The position numbers and the translations under genes were made by a program. The notes below the pieces were generated by a model, which was not told the DNA's origin, searched no databases, and saw only the letters and a program-made list of their open reading frames with translations. From assembly GCA_017938885.1 (NCBI GenBank), contig JAGBAS010000092.1, positions 1 to 34,029 on the forward strand: 34,029 nucleotides of DNA, read 5' to 3'. Below, in pieces: positions 17,565 through 26,004 of the stretch. Numbering within the stretch: the stretch's first letter is position 1; every line of letters begins with the position of its first letter. Origin of the DNA: Clostridia bacterium (GTDB taxonomy: Bacteria; Bacillota; Clostridia; Oscillospirales; CAG-272).

Positions 17565-20500
17565 TTACTCGTACAGCTTCTTCATTCTCTCCAGTCTGTC
17601 GTACTTGGCGGCAGCGGAGGCCTCGGCCTTGGCGAACAGAGCCTCGGCGCGCTCGGGGTTGGAGGCAGCCAGACGGGCGTAGCGGTTCTCGGACTTGATG
17701 AACGCGGTGTAGTCACCGGTAGGAGTCTTGGAATCCACGGTCAGCTTGCCCGTCTCCAGAGTGGGGTTGTAGCGGAACAGATGCCAGTAGCCGGCCTCAA
17801 CAGCCTTCTTCATCTCGAGCTGGCAGTTCTGCATACCGCCCTTGACACCGTGCATCTCACAGGGAGCGTAACCGATGATGAGGGAGGGACCGTTGTAGGC
17901 CTCAGCCTCGGTCAGAGCCTTCAGGAGCTGGTTCATATCCGAGCCCATAGCGACCTGAGCGACGTAGACGTAGCCGTAGGACATGGCGATCTCAGCCAGG
18001 TTCTTCTTGCCGATGGCCTTACCGGCGGCGGCGAACTGAGCCACCTGACCGATGTTGGAGGACTTGGATGCCTGTCCACCGGTGTTGGAGTACACCTCGG
18101 TATCGAAGACGAAGACGTTGACGTTCTCGCCGGTAGCCAGGACGTGGTCCAGACCGCCGAAGCCGATATCGTAAGCCCAACCGTCACCACCGAAGATCCA
18201 GACGGACTTCTTGTTCAGATACTCCTTCTCGGCCAGAATTGCGGGAGCCACGGGGCAACCTGCGGCAGCGGCCTTCTCCAGCTCGACAATCAGAGCCTTG
18301 GTAGCGGCCTCGTTGGCCTTACCGTCGTCCTTGGTATCCAGGTAAGCCTTGGCGGCGGCCTTGAACTCGTCGGAAGCCTTGTCGGAGTTCATCATACCCT
18401 CAACCTGAGCCATGAGTCTGTCGCGGACGGCCTTCTGACCGAGGGCGATACCCAGACCGTGCTCGGCGTTGTCCTCAAACAGGGAGTTTGCCCAAGCGGG
18501 ACCCTTGCCGCTCTCGCGGTTGACGGTGTAAGGAGTTGCGGGGGAGGAACCGCCCCAGATGGAGGAACAGCCGGTAGCGTTGGAGATATACATTCTCTCG
18601 CCGAACAGCTGAGTGATCAGACGAGCGTAAGAGGTCTCGGCACAGCCTGCGCAGGAGCCGGAGAACTCAAGCAGGGGCTGCTTGAACTGGGAGCCCTTGA
18701 CGGAGTTGTCAGCGAAGGGCAGAGCCTTGCTGGAGACGTTGGCGACGCAGTAGTCGAAGGAAGCCTGCTGTGCGGACTCCTGAGCCTGGGGCACCATGTA
18801 GAGGGCCAAATCCTCGGGCTTGACCTTCTCGCCTGCGGCGGCGGCCTTCTTCTCGGCGGTGGCGTTGACGGGGCAGGCCTTCACGCAGAGGGTACAGCCC
18901 ATGCAGTCCAGAGGAGAAACGGCAACGGTGAACTTGTAGCCCTCGCAGCCCTTACCGATCATCTTAGCGGTGAACTTGGTGGACTCGGGAGCGTTTGCGG
19001 CCTCCTCGGCATCCAGCGCGTAGGGACGGATGGCGGCGTGAGGGCAGACGAAGGAGCAGGTGTTACACTGAGCGCACTTGGTGGGATTCCAGGTAGGAAC
19101 CATAACGGCAACGCCGCGCTTCTCGAAGGCAGCGGAGCCCTGGGGGAAGGTACCGTCCACGTAGTCCACGAAAGCGGAAACGGGCAGGCTGTCACCCTTC
19201 ATGGCGTTGACGGGGGTCACCACGTTGTTGACGAAGGCACCCAGATCGGCGCGGTCGCAGGTCTTGGCGGCGGCGGCCTCGTCGTCAGCGCAGGTAGCCC
19301 AGGCGGCGGGAACCTCAACGGCGTGGTAGGCGTTGGCACCGGCGTCGATGGCGGCATGGTTCAGGTCAACGATGGCCTGGCCCTTTTTCAGGTAGGACTT
19401 GGTGGCCATGTACTTCATGTATTCGATAGCCTCAGCTGCGGGCAGAATGGCTGCCAGAGCGAAGAATGCGGACTGAAGCACGGTGTTCTTGACCTTGGCG
19501 TTACCCAGATCGCGAGCCAGCTTGGTCGCGTTGATGGTGTAGAACTTGATGTTGTTCTTGGCGATATACTGCTTCACAGCGGAAGGCAGGTTGGCATCCA
19601 GCTCCTCGTCGGACCAGTTGCAGTCCAGCAGGAAGGTACCGCCCTGCTTGATGTCCTGGACGATGTCGTAACGGTTGATATAAGCCTGGTTGTGACAAGC
19701 CACGAAGTCAGCCTTGTTGATGTAGTAAGGAGACTTGATGGGGGTGTCACCGAAGCGCAGGTGAGAGATGGTGATACCGTTGGTCTTCTTGGAGTCATAC
19801 TGGAAGTACGCCTGAATGTACTTGTCCGTATGGTCACCGATGATCTTGATGGAGTTCTTGTTGGCACCAACGGTACCGTCGCCGCCCAGACCCCAGAACT
19901 TGCAGGCGATGGTGCCGGCAGGAGCGGTGTCGGGAGCCACAGTCTCTTCCAGAGAGCAGTTGGTGACGTCGTCTACGATACCAATGGTGAAGTTAGCCTT
20001 GGGCTCGTCCTTAGCCAGGTTTGCGAATACGGCAAAGATGGAGGAAGGAGGCGTATCCTTGGAGCCCAGACCGTAACGGCCGCCGACGACCTTCTTCTGG
20101 ACACCGTGGGTAGCCAGAGCGGTGACGACGTCGAGGTACAGAGGCTCACCCAGAGAACCGGGCTCCTTGGTACGGTCGAGGACGGCGATCTTCTCGCAGG
20201 TTGCGGGAATAGCCTCGATGAGCTTGTCAGCGCAGAAGGGACGATACAGGCGGACCTTGATGAGACCGACCTTTTCACCCTGAGCCATCATGTAGTCGAT
20301 GACCTCCTCGGCCACGTCGCAGATGGAGCCCATAGCGATCATGACGCGGTCTGCGTCGGGAGCGCCGTAGTAGTTGAAGAGCTTGTAGTCGGTGCCCAGC
20401 TTGGCGTTGACCTTGTCCATGTACTCCTCGACGATGGCGGGCAGAGCGTCGTAGTAGCGGTTGCAGGCCTCGCGGTTCTGGAAGAAGATATCACCGTTCT

Positions 20501-21164
20501 GAGCGGAGCCGCGGAGCACGGGATGCTCAGGGTTCAGAGCGCGGGAACGGAAAGCGGCCACAGCGTCCATATCCACCATCTCGGCCAGATCCTTGAAGTC
20601 CCAGACCTCGATCTTCTGGATCTCGTGGGAGGTACGGAAGCCGTCGAAGAAGTTCAGGAAGGGAACGCGGCCCTTGATGGTAGCCAGGTGAGCGACAGCA
20701 CCCAGGTCCATAACCTCCTGGGGATTGGTCTCAGCCAGCATAGCGAAACCGGTCTGACGGCAAGCGTAGACGTCGGAGTGGTCGCCGAAAATATTCAGAG
20801 CGTGGGAAGCCACGCAACGGGCGGACACGTGGAAGACGCAGGGGAGAAGCTCACCGGCGATCTTGTACATGTTGGGGATCATCAGCAGAAGACCCTGGGA
20901 TGCGGTGTAGGTGGTGGTCAGCGCACCTGCGTTCAGGGAGCCGTGGACCGTACCGGCGGCGCCTGCCTCGGATTCCATCTCCATCACGTTGACGGTGGTA
21001 CCGAAGATGTTCTTGAGTCCCTGAGCAGACCACTGATCTACCCAGTCAGCCATGGGGCTGGAGGGGGTAATCGGGTAAATGCCGGCGACTTCGGTGAAAG
21101 CGTAGCTCACCGTAGCGGCAGCCTGGTTACCGTCCATGGACACTTTTTTTCTGATGATTGCCAT
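17565..21164 (-). CDS. nifJ: Pyruvate:ferredoxin (flavodoxin) oxidoreductase
   Basis: A 1199-residue single-chain PFOR that oxidatively decarboxylates pyruvate to acetyl-CoA and reduces ferredoxin, central to anaerobic energy metabolism. The N-terminal domain has GIYPITPSSPMADW and MEMESEAGAAG. Two ferredoxin-type 4Fe-4S motifs follow near 690-760 (CAQCNTCSFVCPHAA and CMGCTLCVKACPVNA). A CAGC motif precedes the thiamine diphosphate domain, which carries GDGWAYDIGFGGLDH and SNTGGQASKS. Length and domain order are standard for the fused enzyme. ATG 21164 (MAIIRKKVSMDGNQ) follows GGAGG by 11 nt; the in-frame ATG at 21206 lies within the leader. It stands alone between dnaA and mnmG with its own promoter and terminator. 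Confidence 0.97.
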   Translation of the reverse strand: MAIIRKKVSMDGNQAAATVSYAFTEVAGIYPITPSSPMADWVDQWSAQGLKNIFGTTVNVMEMESEAGAAGTVHGSLNAGALTTTYTASQGLLLMIPNMYKIAGELLPCVFHVSARCVASHALNIFGDHSDVYACRQTGFAMLAETNPQEVMDLGAVAHLATIKGRVPFLNFFDGFRTSHEIQKIEVWDFKDLAEMVDMDAVAAFRSRALNPEHPVLRGSAQNGDIFFQNREACNRYYDALPAIVEEYMDKVNAKLGTDYKLFNYYGAPDADRVMIAMGSICDVAEEVIDYMMAQGEKVGLIKVRLYRPFCADKLIEAIPATCEKIAVLDRTKEPGSLGEPLYLDVVTALATHGVQKKVVGGRYGLGSKDTPPSSIFAVFANLAKDEPKANFTIGIVDDVTNCSLEETVAPDTAPAGTIACKFWGLGGDGTVGANKNSIKIIGDHTDKYIQAYFQYDSKKTNGITISHLRFGDTPIKSPYYINKADFVACHNQAYINRYDIVQDIKQGGTFLLDCNWSDEELDANLPSAVKQYIAKNNIKFYTINATKLARDLGNAKVKNTVLQSAFFALAAILPAAEAIEYMKYMATKSYLKKGQAIVDLNHAAIDAGANAYHAVEVPAAWATCADDEAAAAKTCDRADLGAFVNNVVTPVNAMKGDSLPVSAFVDYVDGTFPQGSAAFEKRGVAVMVPTWNPTKCAQCNTCSFVCPHAAIRPYALDAEEAANAPESTKFTAKMIGKGCEGYKFTVAVSPLDCMGCTLCVKACPVNATAEKKAAAAGEKVKPEDLALYMVPQAQESAQQASFDYCVANVSSKALPFADNSVKGSQFKQPLLEFSGSCAGCAETSYARLITQLFGERMYISNATGCSSIWGGSSPATPYTVNRESGKGPAWANSLFEDNAEHGLGIALGQKAVRDRLMAQVEGMMNSDKASDEFKAAAKAYLDTKDDGKANEAATKALIVELEKAAAAGCPVAPAILAEKEYLNKKSVWIFGGDGWAYDIGFGGLDHVLATGENVNVFVFDTEVYSNTGGQASKSSNIGQVAQFAAAGKAIGKKNLAEIAMSYGYVYVAQVAMGSDMNQLLKALTEAEAYNGPSLIIGYAPCEMHGVKGGMQNCQLEMKKAVEAGYWHLFRYNPTLETGKLTVDSKTPTGDYTAFIKSENRYARLAASNPERAEALFAKAEASAAAKYDRLERMKKLYE

Positions 21165-21234
21165 TTTAGGAATTTCCTCCTTGAAAATTTTTCCCTGCGG
21201 GAGCAAAACCGCAGGACAAATTTGCTCACTGTAT

Positions 21235-21263
21235 ATAATAGCATACTTTTTGCAAAAAGTAAA
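21235..21263 (-). promoter_or_regulatory. nifJ promoter with an 18-bp palindromic operator candidate
   Basis: On the minus strand, -35 TTTACT (21258-21263) and -10 TATTAT (21235-21240) are separated by 17 bp. The perfect palindrome TACTTTTTGCAAAAAGTA occupies 21244-21261, covering the -35 edge and spacer, where a bound repressor would block polymerase. A GC-rich hairpin (about 21195-21214) lies in the leader. The binding protein is unknown. Confidence 0.6.
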
Positions 21264-21346
21264 GGGTTTTTGCGAAATTTCAAGGATTTGGAGAAAAAAA
21301 GTTTACATAAATTTTATATATGCCGAGATATTTTCGGGTGCGGTAC

Positions 21347-21375
21347 TTGACGAAAGCCCAAAAGAATGATACAAT
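21347..21375 (+). promoter_or_regulatory. SigA-type promoter for mnmG
   Basis: -35 TTGACG (21347-21352) and -10 TACAAT (21370-21375) are separated by 17 bp, about 55 bp upstream of the mnmG start. This is the divergent partner of the nifJ promoter. Confidence 0.75.
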
Positions 21376-21428
21376 ATCATGGGTTACTATGATGTAACTG
21401 GTAATAAATGGTAAAATAAGGAATGTAT

Positions 21429-23324
21429 ATGAGCGTGAATACAATCACAAAGGCTTCGGTTGCAGTGATCGGCGCGGGGCACGCGGGCTGTGAAGCGGCT
21501 CTGGCGTCTGCTCGGATGGGAGTAGATACCGTGCTCTTTACCCTGTCCCTGGATCAGATCGCCAATATGCCCTGCAATCCCTCCATCGGCGGCACAGCCA
21601 AGGGGCATCTCGTCTACGAGATCGACGCCTTGGGCGGAGAAATGGGCAAATGTGCCGACGCGGTGACTCTGCAAAGCCGTACTCTCAATCTCGGTAAGGG
21701 CGCCGCCGTTCACTCCAAGCGGATACAAGCTGACCGTGTGGCCTACCACGTGCGCATGAAGCATACCTTGGAACAGACCGCGAATCTACGCGTCGTGCAG
21801 GCTGAAATCACGGATATTTTCGAAGAAATGGACGAGAATACGGGAAAAAGCAAGGGAATCAGCGGTGTTATGACCCGTCTGGGCGAAAAATGGGATTGCA
21901 AATCCGTCATTATCGCCACAGGTACCTATCCCGAGGCGAAAATTTTCGTCGGCGACAAGAATTTTGAATCGGGACCCGACGGAAGTCTTCCCTCAAAAGG
22001 GCTGTCTGCTTCCCTGTCGGCTATGGGGATCCGGCTTCAGCGGTTCAAGACGGGTACGCCCGCCCGTGTCAAGCGGGAGAGTATCGACCTGTCGGCATTG
22101 GAGGTGCAGGACGGCGAGGATCAAGCCATTCCCTTTTCGGTCGAAACAGACCGAAGCACCTATCTGAGCCATGAACAGATTCCCTGCCATATCGTCTATA
22201 CCAATGCGGATACCCACGCCATAATTCATGAGAATATACACCGTTCCGCCATGTATTCGGGTCAGATCAGCGGAACCGGACCTCGGTACTGCCCTTCTAT
22301 AGAGGATAAGATCGTCCGATTCGCGGATAAGGAACGGCATCAGCTTTTCGTGGAGCCCATGGGCGAGCACACCGAGGAGATGTACATCCAGGGCTTCTCT
22401 ACGTCTCTGCCCACCGACGTACAGTGGAGCATGATCCGATCCCTCAAGGGCTTTAAGAATGCCGAGATCATGCGCTACGCCTACGCCATTGAGTACGACT
22501 GCGCTGATCCCACCCAGCTTTCGGCAACCCTGGAATTCAAGGATCACCCGGGCCTTTACGGTGCCGGACAGTTTAACGGCACGTCGGGCTACGAGGAGGC
22601 CGCCGCACAAGGCCTGGTGGCGGGTATCAATGCGGCCTTGGCTGTCCTCGGTAAGGATCAAATCACGTTGCCGAGATCCGGCAGCTACATCGGAACTCTG
22701 ATCGACGATCTGGTCACCAAGGGGACGAACGAGCCCTACCGCATGATGACGTCGCGCTCCGAATTTCGTTTGATCCTGCGGCAGGATAACGCCGATCTGC
22801 GCCTGACACCCATCGGTCATGCCTGCGGGCTGATCTCTGAGGAACGGTTTGCGGCATATACAAACAAGAAAGCGGCTGAAGAGGCGGAAAAGACCCGATT
22901 GGAATCCACCCATTTGAGTCCCGATACCGTCAATCCGCTTATGGAAAGATTGGGTCTTGAGCATGTAAAATCCGGAGTATCCCTGGGCGATCTGTTGAGA
23001 AGACCCCAGATCACCTACGAGGATCTGGCGTGCATCGATGCGAACCGACCTGCACTGAGTCTTGAAATTACAAAAACCGTGGAAACCGACGTAAAATACG
23101 CGGGTTATATAAAGAGAGAGCTGGCTGAGGTCGAAAGACAGAAAAAGCTGGAGAATAAATTCATCCCCGAAGATATGGATTACCGCAAAATCAAGGGATT
23201 GCGGTTGGAAGCCGGACAGAAATTGGAAAAATTCAAGCCCAAAACCGTCGGGCAGGCATCCCGTATATCCGGAGTCAGCCCTGCGGATATATCGGTGCTT
23301 TTGTTGTATCTTGGCGTGAAATGA
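21429..23324 (+). CDS. mnmG: tRNA uridine-5-carboxymethylaminomethyl modification enzyme MnmG (GidA)
   Basis: A 631-residue FAD enzyme that, with MnmE, builds cmnm5U at the tRNA wobble position. The FAD-binding Rossmann motif IGAGHAGCEAALASARMG lies near 15-32. MPCNPSIGGTAKGHL follows, and GLYGAGQFNGTSGYEEAAAQGLVAG is in the second nucleotide-binding part. The C-terminal helical domain ends with ASRISGVSPADISVLLLYL. ATG 21429 is preferred over the ATG at 21423 because AAGGA sits 6 nt upstream. rsmG follows 9 nt after the stop. The usual upstream partner mnmE is not in this window. Confidence 0.97.
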   Translation: MSVNTITKASVAVIGAGHAGCEAALASARMGVDTVLFTLSLDQIANMPCNPSIGGTAKGHLVYEIDALGGEMGKCADAVTLQSRTLNLGKGAAVHSKRIQADRVAYHVRMKHTLEQTANLRVVQAEITDIFEEMDENTGKSKGISGVMTRLGEKWDCKSVIIATGTYPEAKIFVGDKNFESGPDGSLPSKGLSASLSAMGIRLQRFKTGTPARVKRESIDLSALEVQDGEDQAIPFSVETDRSTYLSHEQIPCHIVYTNADTHAIIHENIHRSAMYSGQISGTGPRYCPSIEDKIVRFADKERHQLFVEPMGEHTEEMYIQGFSTSLPTDVQWSMIRSLKGFKNAEIMRYAYAIEYDCADPTQLSATLEFKDHPGLYGAGQFNGTSGYEEAAAQGLVAGINAALAVLGKDQITLPRSGSYIGTLIDDLVTKGTNEPYRMMTSRSEFRLILRQDNADLRLTPIGHACGLISEERFAAYTNKKAAEEAEKTRLESTHLSPDTVNPLMERLGLEHVKSGVSLGDLLRRPQITYEDLACIDANRPALSLEITKTVETDVKYAGYIKRELAEVERQKKLENKFIPEDMDYRKIKGLRLEAGQKLEKFKPKTVGQASRISGVSPADISVLLLYLGVK

Positions 23325-23333
23325 GAGGATTAT

Positions 23334-24062
23334 ATGGAGTATTCGGTATTTCGAGAAGATTTTCTTCGTATTTTTGAAAAGAACGGATTGATTGCCTATG
23401 CGGACGAGAGCGCGATTCGAAAGTTTTATGATCTGACCGATCTTATGTTGGAAACCAATCGGGTCATGAACATCACGGCCCTGACCACAACGGATAAAAT
23501 CATCCCCCTGCATTATGCTGACTGCGTCAAAGCAGCGGAATGGATTCCTCAAAATGCCACCGTGGCCGACATTGGTTGCGGCGGAGGCTTTCCCGTGCTT
23601 CCGTTGGCAATCGTCCGCCCCGATCTGCGAATCACGGGGATTGACAGCACTGAAAAGAAGATCCGATACGTACAAAGCACGGCAGAAAAGCTTGGATTGC
23701 AGGTGATGGCAATCAGCGGCCGAGCCGAAGAGTTGGCAAAGAATCCCGAGCACCGCGATTCCTATGACTGTGTAATCAGCCGCGCCGTAGCCAGACTGAA
23801 TATACTGAACGAACTGTGTCTCCCCTATGTGAAGGTGGGCGGTCGTCTGATCGCTCTCAAGGGAGCGGCAGGTGAAGCAGAATACCTGGAAGCGAAAAAC
23901 GGAATTTTCAAGATGGGCGGCGAACTGGAATCTTTGATTTCGTATAAGCTACATATGAATAAAGAAGAAGAGCAAAGATACAGCGTCATCATTCGAAAAA
24001 ATTCTCCGACTCCAAAGGAGTATCCGAGAACATTCGGAAACATTAAAAAGAAACCTTTGTAA
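23334..24062 (+). CDS. rsmG: 16S rRNA (guanine-N7) methyltransferase RsmG (GidB)
   Basis: A 242-residue SAM-dependent methyltransferase that modifies G527 (E. coli numbering) in the 530 loop of 16S rRNA. MNITALTTTDKIIPLHYADC is followed by the SAM-binding motif VADIGCGGGFPVLPLAI (near 80) and ISRAVARL, all typical of the family. Start ATG 23334 has GAGG 5 nt upstream. It is 9 nt downstream of mnmG and shares its transcript. The parS cluster begins 4 bp after its stop. No noc homologue lies between rsmG and parA, unlike Bacillus. Confidence 0.96.
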   Translation: MEYSVFREDFLRIFEKNGLIAYADESAIRKFYDLTDLMLETNRVMNITALTTTDKIIPLHYADCVKAAEWIPQNATVADIGCGGGFPVLPLAIVRPDLRITGIDSTEKKIRYVQSTAEKLGLQVMAISGRAEELAKNPEHRDSYDCVISRAVARLNILNELCLPYVKVGGRLIALKGAAGEAEYLEAKNGIFKMGGELESLISYKLHMNKEEEQRYSVIIRKNSPTPKEYPRTFGNIKKKPL

Positions 24063-24066
24063 ATTA

Positions 24067-24211
24067 TGTTCCACGTGAAACGTTTGTTTTGCGTGGATTT
24101 TTTTGTGAATGTTTCACGTGAAACAAAAAAGGACTTTTGTGAAAACAAAAAATGTTCCACGTGAAACAAAGATTACTTCAAGAAAATAATGGAAAAGTTC
24201 CACGTGAAACG
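24067..24211. promoter_or_regulatory. Cluster of four parS centromere sites
   Basis: Four 16-bp ParB-binding palindromes lie between rsmG and parA: TGTTCCACGTGAAACG (24067-24082), TGTTTCACGTGAAACA (24110-24125, the perfect consensus), TGTTCCACGTGAAACA (24153-24168) and AGTTCCACGTGAAACG (24196-24211). Their starts are exactly 43 bp apart each time. ParB loads here as a CTP-dependent clamp, spreads, and acts with ParA to segregate origins. The cluster sits just upstream of the parA promoter, so ParB spreading may also affect parA expression. Confidence 0.95.
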
Positions 24212-24243
24212 CAAAAAATATTTATGAAACCTACAGAAAATAC

Positions 24244-24272
24244 TTGAAAAATTCTCAAATCTATGATATACT
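24244..24272 (+). promoter_or_regulatory. SigA-type promoter for parAB
   Basis: -35 TTGAAA (24244-24249) and -10 TATACT (24267-24272) are separated by 17 bp, about 33 bp after the last parS site and just upstream of the parA leader. Confidence 0.75.
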
Positions 24273-24305
24273 ATGAGAGTAGTTTTATGTAAAGGAGAAA
24301 AACCC

Positions 24306-25073
24306 ATGGGAAAGATCATATCCTTTGCCAATCAAAAGGGCGGTGTCGGTAAAACCACGTCTGCGGTCAATATTGCCGCCTCTTTGGGTGTGCTTGGGTA
24401 CAACACGCTGCTTGTGGATCTGGATCCCCAAGGTAACGCCACCAGCGGTGTCGGTATTGCAAAAAAAGGATTACAGTATACCATCAAGGACGTCCTGCTG
24501 AACGATTGTAAGGCAAGTGACGCAATTATAAAAACTGAGTTTGAAAAGCTGTCTTTGATTCCTTCAAATATGAGCCTCGCGGGCACCGAATTCGATCTGC
24601 TTGAAGAGGATACCCCTGAGCCCTGGGCAGTAATGCGGAACGCTTTCCAGCCGATCAAAGACGAATTTGATTACATTATCGTGGATTGCCCTCCCTCGCT
24701 GGGTATGCTGACTATGAATTCTCTTTCGGCCAGCGACGGTGTCGTGATTCCTATGCAGTGCGAATTCTACGCCTTGGAGGGACTTTCGCAGCTCATGATT
24801 ACCATCAGTAAAATCAAGTCGCACTACAACAGCCAGCTTACGGTGACGGGAATCCTTCTGACTATGTATGCCAACCGTCTGCTCCTGACCCAGCAGGTCA
24901 AGAATGAGCTGAAAAAGCACTATGCCGGCAAGCTTTTCGATACGCAGATCTCCCGAGGTGTCAAGCTGTCCGAGGCTCCCGGCTTCGGAATGCCCGTCTA
25001 CTACCACGATAAGCGCGGCAAGGGCACCAATGAGTATCTGGCTGTGGCGAACGAGCTGGCGACCAGAATATGA
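24306..25073 (+). CDS. parA: Chromosome-partitioning ATPase ParA (Soj)
   Basis: A 255-residue MinD/ParA-type ATPase that binds nucleoid DNA as an ATP dimer and drives ParB-parS segregation; in Bacillus Soj also regulates DnaA. It has the deviant Walker A KGGVGKTT near residues 10-17, LVDLDPQGNATSG (switch region) and IVDCPPSLGMLTMN. ATG 24306 follows AAGGAG by 8 nt; the in-frame ATG at 24273 abuts the -10 element and is unlikely to be in the mRNA. parB follows after 18 nt. Confidence 0.96.
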   Translation: MGKIISFANQKGGVGKTTSAVNIAASLGVLGYNTLLVDLDPQGNATSGVGIAKKGLQYTIKDVLLNDCKASDAIIKTEFEKLSLIPSNMSLAGTEFDLLEEDTPEPWAVMRNAFQPIKDEFDYIIVDCPPSLGMLTMNSLSASDGVVIPMQCEFYALEGLSQLMITISKIKSHYNSQLTVTGILLTMYANRLLLTQQVKNELKKHYAGKLFDTQISRGVKLSEAPGFGMPVYYHDKRGKGTNEYLAVANELATRI

Positions 25074-25091
25074 TGCAGGAGGTGAAACAAT

Positions 25092-25979
25092 ATGGCAAAA
25101 AATAAGGGTCTTGGAAGAGATTTTTACTCTCTTCTGGATGATAATATTCCCGAAGGAAAAAGCGACGCTCAAACTGCCATTAAGATCAGCCGCATTACCC
25201 CTCGCGGCGATCAGCCCCGTAAGAATTTCGATGACAACGCTCTCCAGGTATTGGCGGATTCCATCCGTGAGCACGGCGTAATCCAGCCCATTGTGGTGCG
25301 GGAGGTCAGCGTTCTGGACGGCAATTACGAGATCATCGCGGGCGAGAGACGCTGGAGAGCCGCGAAAATGGCGGGTTTGGATGAAATTCCTGCCGTGATT
25401 ATGACGGGCGACGAGCTGAAAATCGCAGAGGTGGCCTTGATCGAGAACGTGCAGAGGAAGGATCTGAATCCCATAGAAGAGGCAATGGCCTATAAGGCTC
25501 TGATCGAGCGCTTCGGACTCAAGCAAGAGGAGGTGGCGCAACAGGCCGGTAAGAGCCGCTCTTCTATTGCCAATATGCTCCGTCTTTTGGAACTGCCCGA
25601 CTCCGTTCTGGCTCTCGTTCAGGATGAGAAGCTGTCCATGGGACACGCCAGAGCCATTCTGGGTCTGAACGACGACGAAAAAATGCTTCCGCTGGCTGAA
25701 ATGACGGTGGAAAAGGAGCTTTCAGTCCGCGAGGTGGAGACCCTGGTTCGAAAGTACAATACCGTCCCGGAAGAAGTACGCGATCTGCCTGAGGATCACG
25801 CCACTACACAGAGAAGAATCTACATGAAGGAGCTGGAAGATAAGCTCCGCACCCGTCTGGGAAGAAAGGTCAAGATCCATGAGAAGACCGGAAAAAAGAC
25901 CGTCGAGTTGTCCTTTGAGGATGACGAGGATCTGACAGCACTCATAAATTCCATTGTCGGACAAGACATTTTTGATTAA
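25092..25979 (+). CDS. parB: Chromosome-partitioning protein ParB (Spo0J)
   Basis: A 295-residue CTPase clamp that binds parS. The N-terminal CTP-binding domain has QPRKNFDDNALQ, the GERRWRAAK box (near 98) and ALIENVQRKDLNPIEEA. The helix-turn-helix domain includes EEVAQQAGKSRSSIANMLRLLELP. The C-terminal dimerisation segment (about 240-295) is Lys/Glu-rich. Start ATG 25092 has AGGAGG 9 nt upstream, a useful model of normal spacing for this genome. Its binding sites lie 0.9-1 kb upstream. serS starts 25 nt after its stop, so they probably share a transcript. Confidence 0.96.
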   Translation: MAKNKGLGRDFYSLLDDNIPEGKSDAQTAIKISRITPRGDQPRKNFDDNALQVLADSIREHGVIQPIVVREVSVLDGNYEIIAGERRWRAAKMAGLDEIPAVIMTGDELKIAEVALIENVQRKDLNPIEEAMAYKALIERFGLKQEEVAQQAGKSRSSIANMLRLLELPDSVLALVQDEKLSMGHARAILGLNDDEKMLPLAEMTVEKELSVREVETLVRKYNTVPEEVRDLPEDHATTQRRIYMKELEDKLRTRLGRKVKIHEKTGKKTVELSFEDDEDLTALINSIVGQDIFD

Positions 25980-26004
25980 AAAACCCAAGAAAGGAAACAA
26001 GATC

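Noticed and set aside
17544..21350. A 1268-codon open frame antisense to nifJ
   Set aside because: It mirrors nifJ, is rich in Gly/Val/Leu/His as expected from reverse reading of biased codons, and shows no known domain. nifJ has complete catalytic motifs on the other strand.
24273..24305. An upstream start for parA at 24273
   Set aside because: It immediately follows the -10 element and so would be at or before the transcript start. The ATG at 24306 has a strong AAGGAG site.
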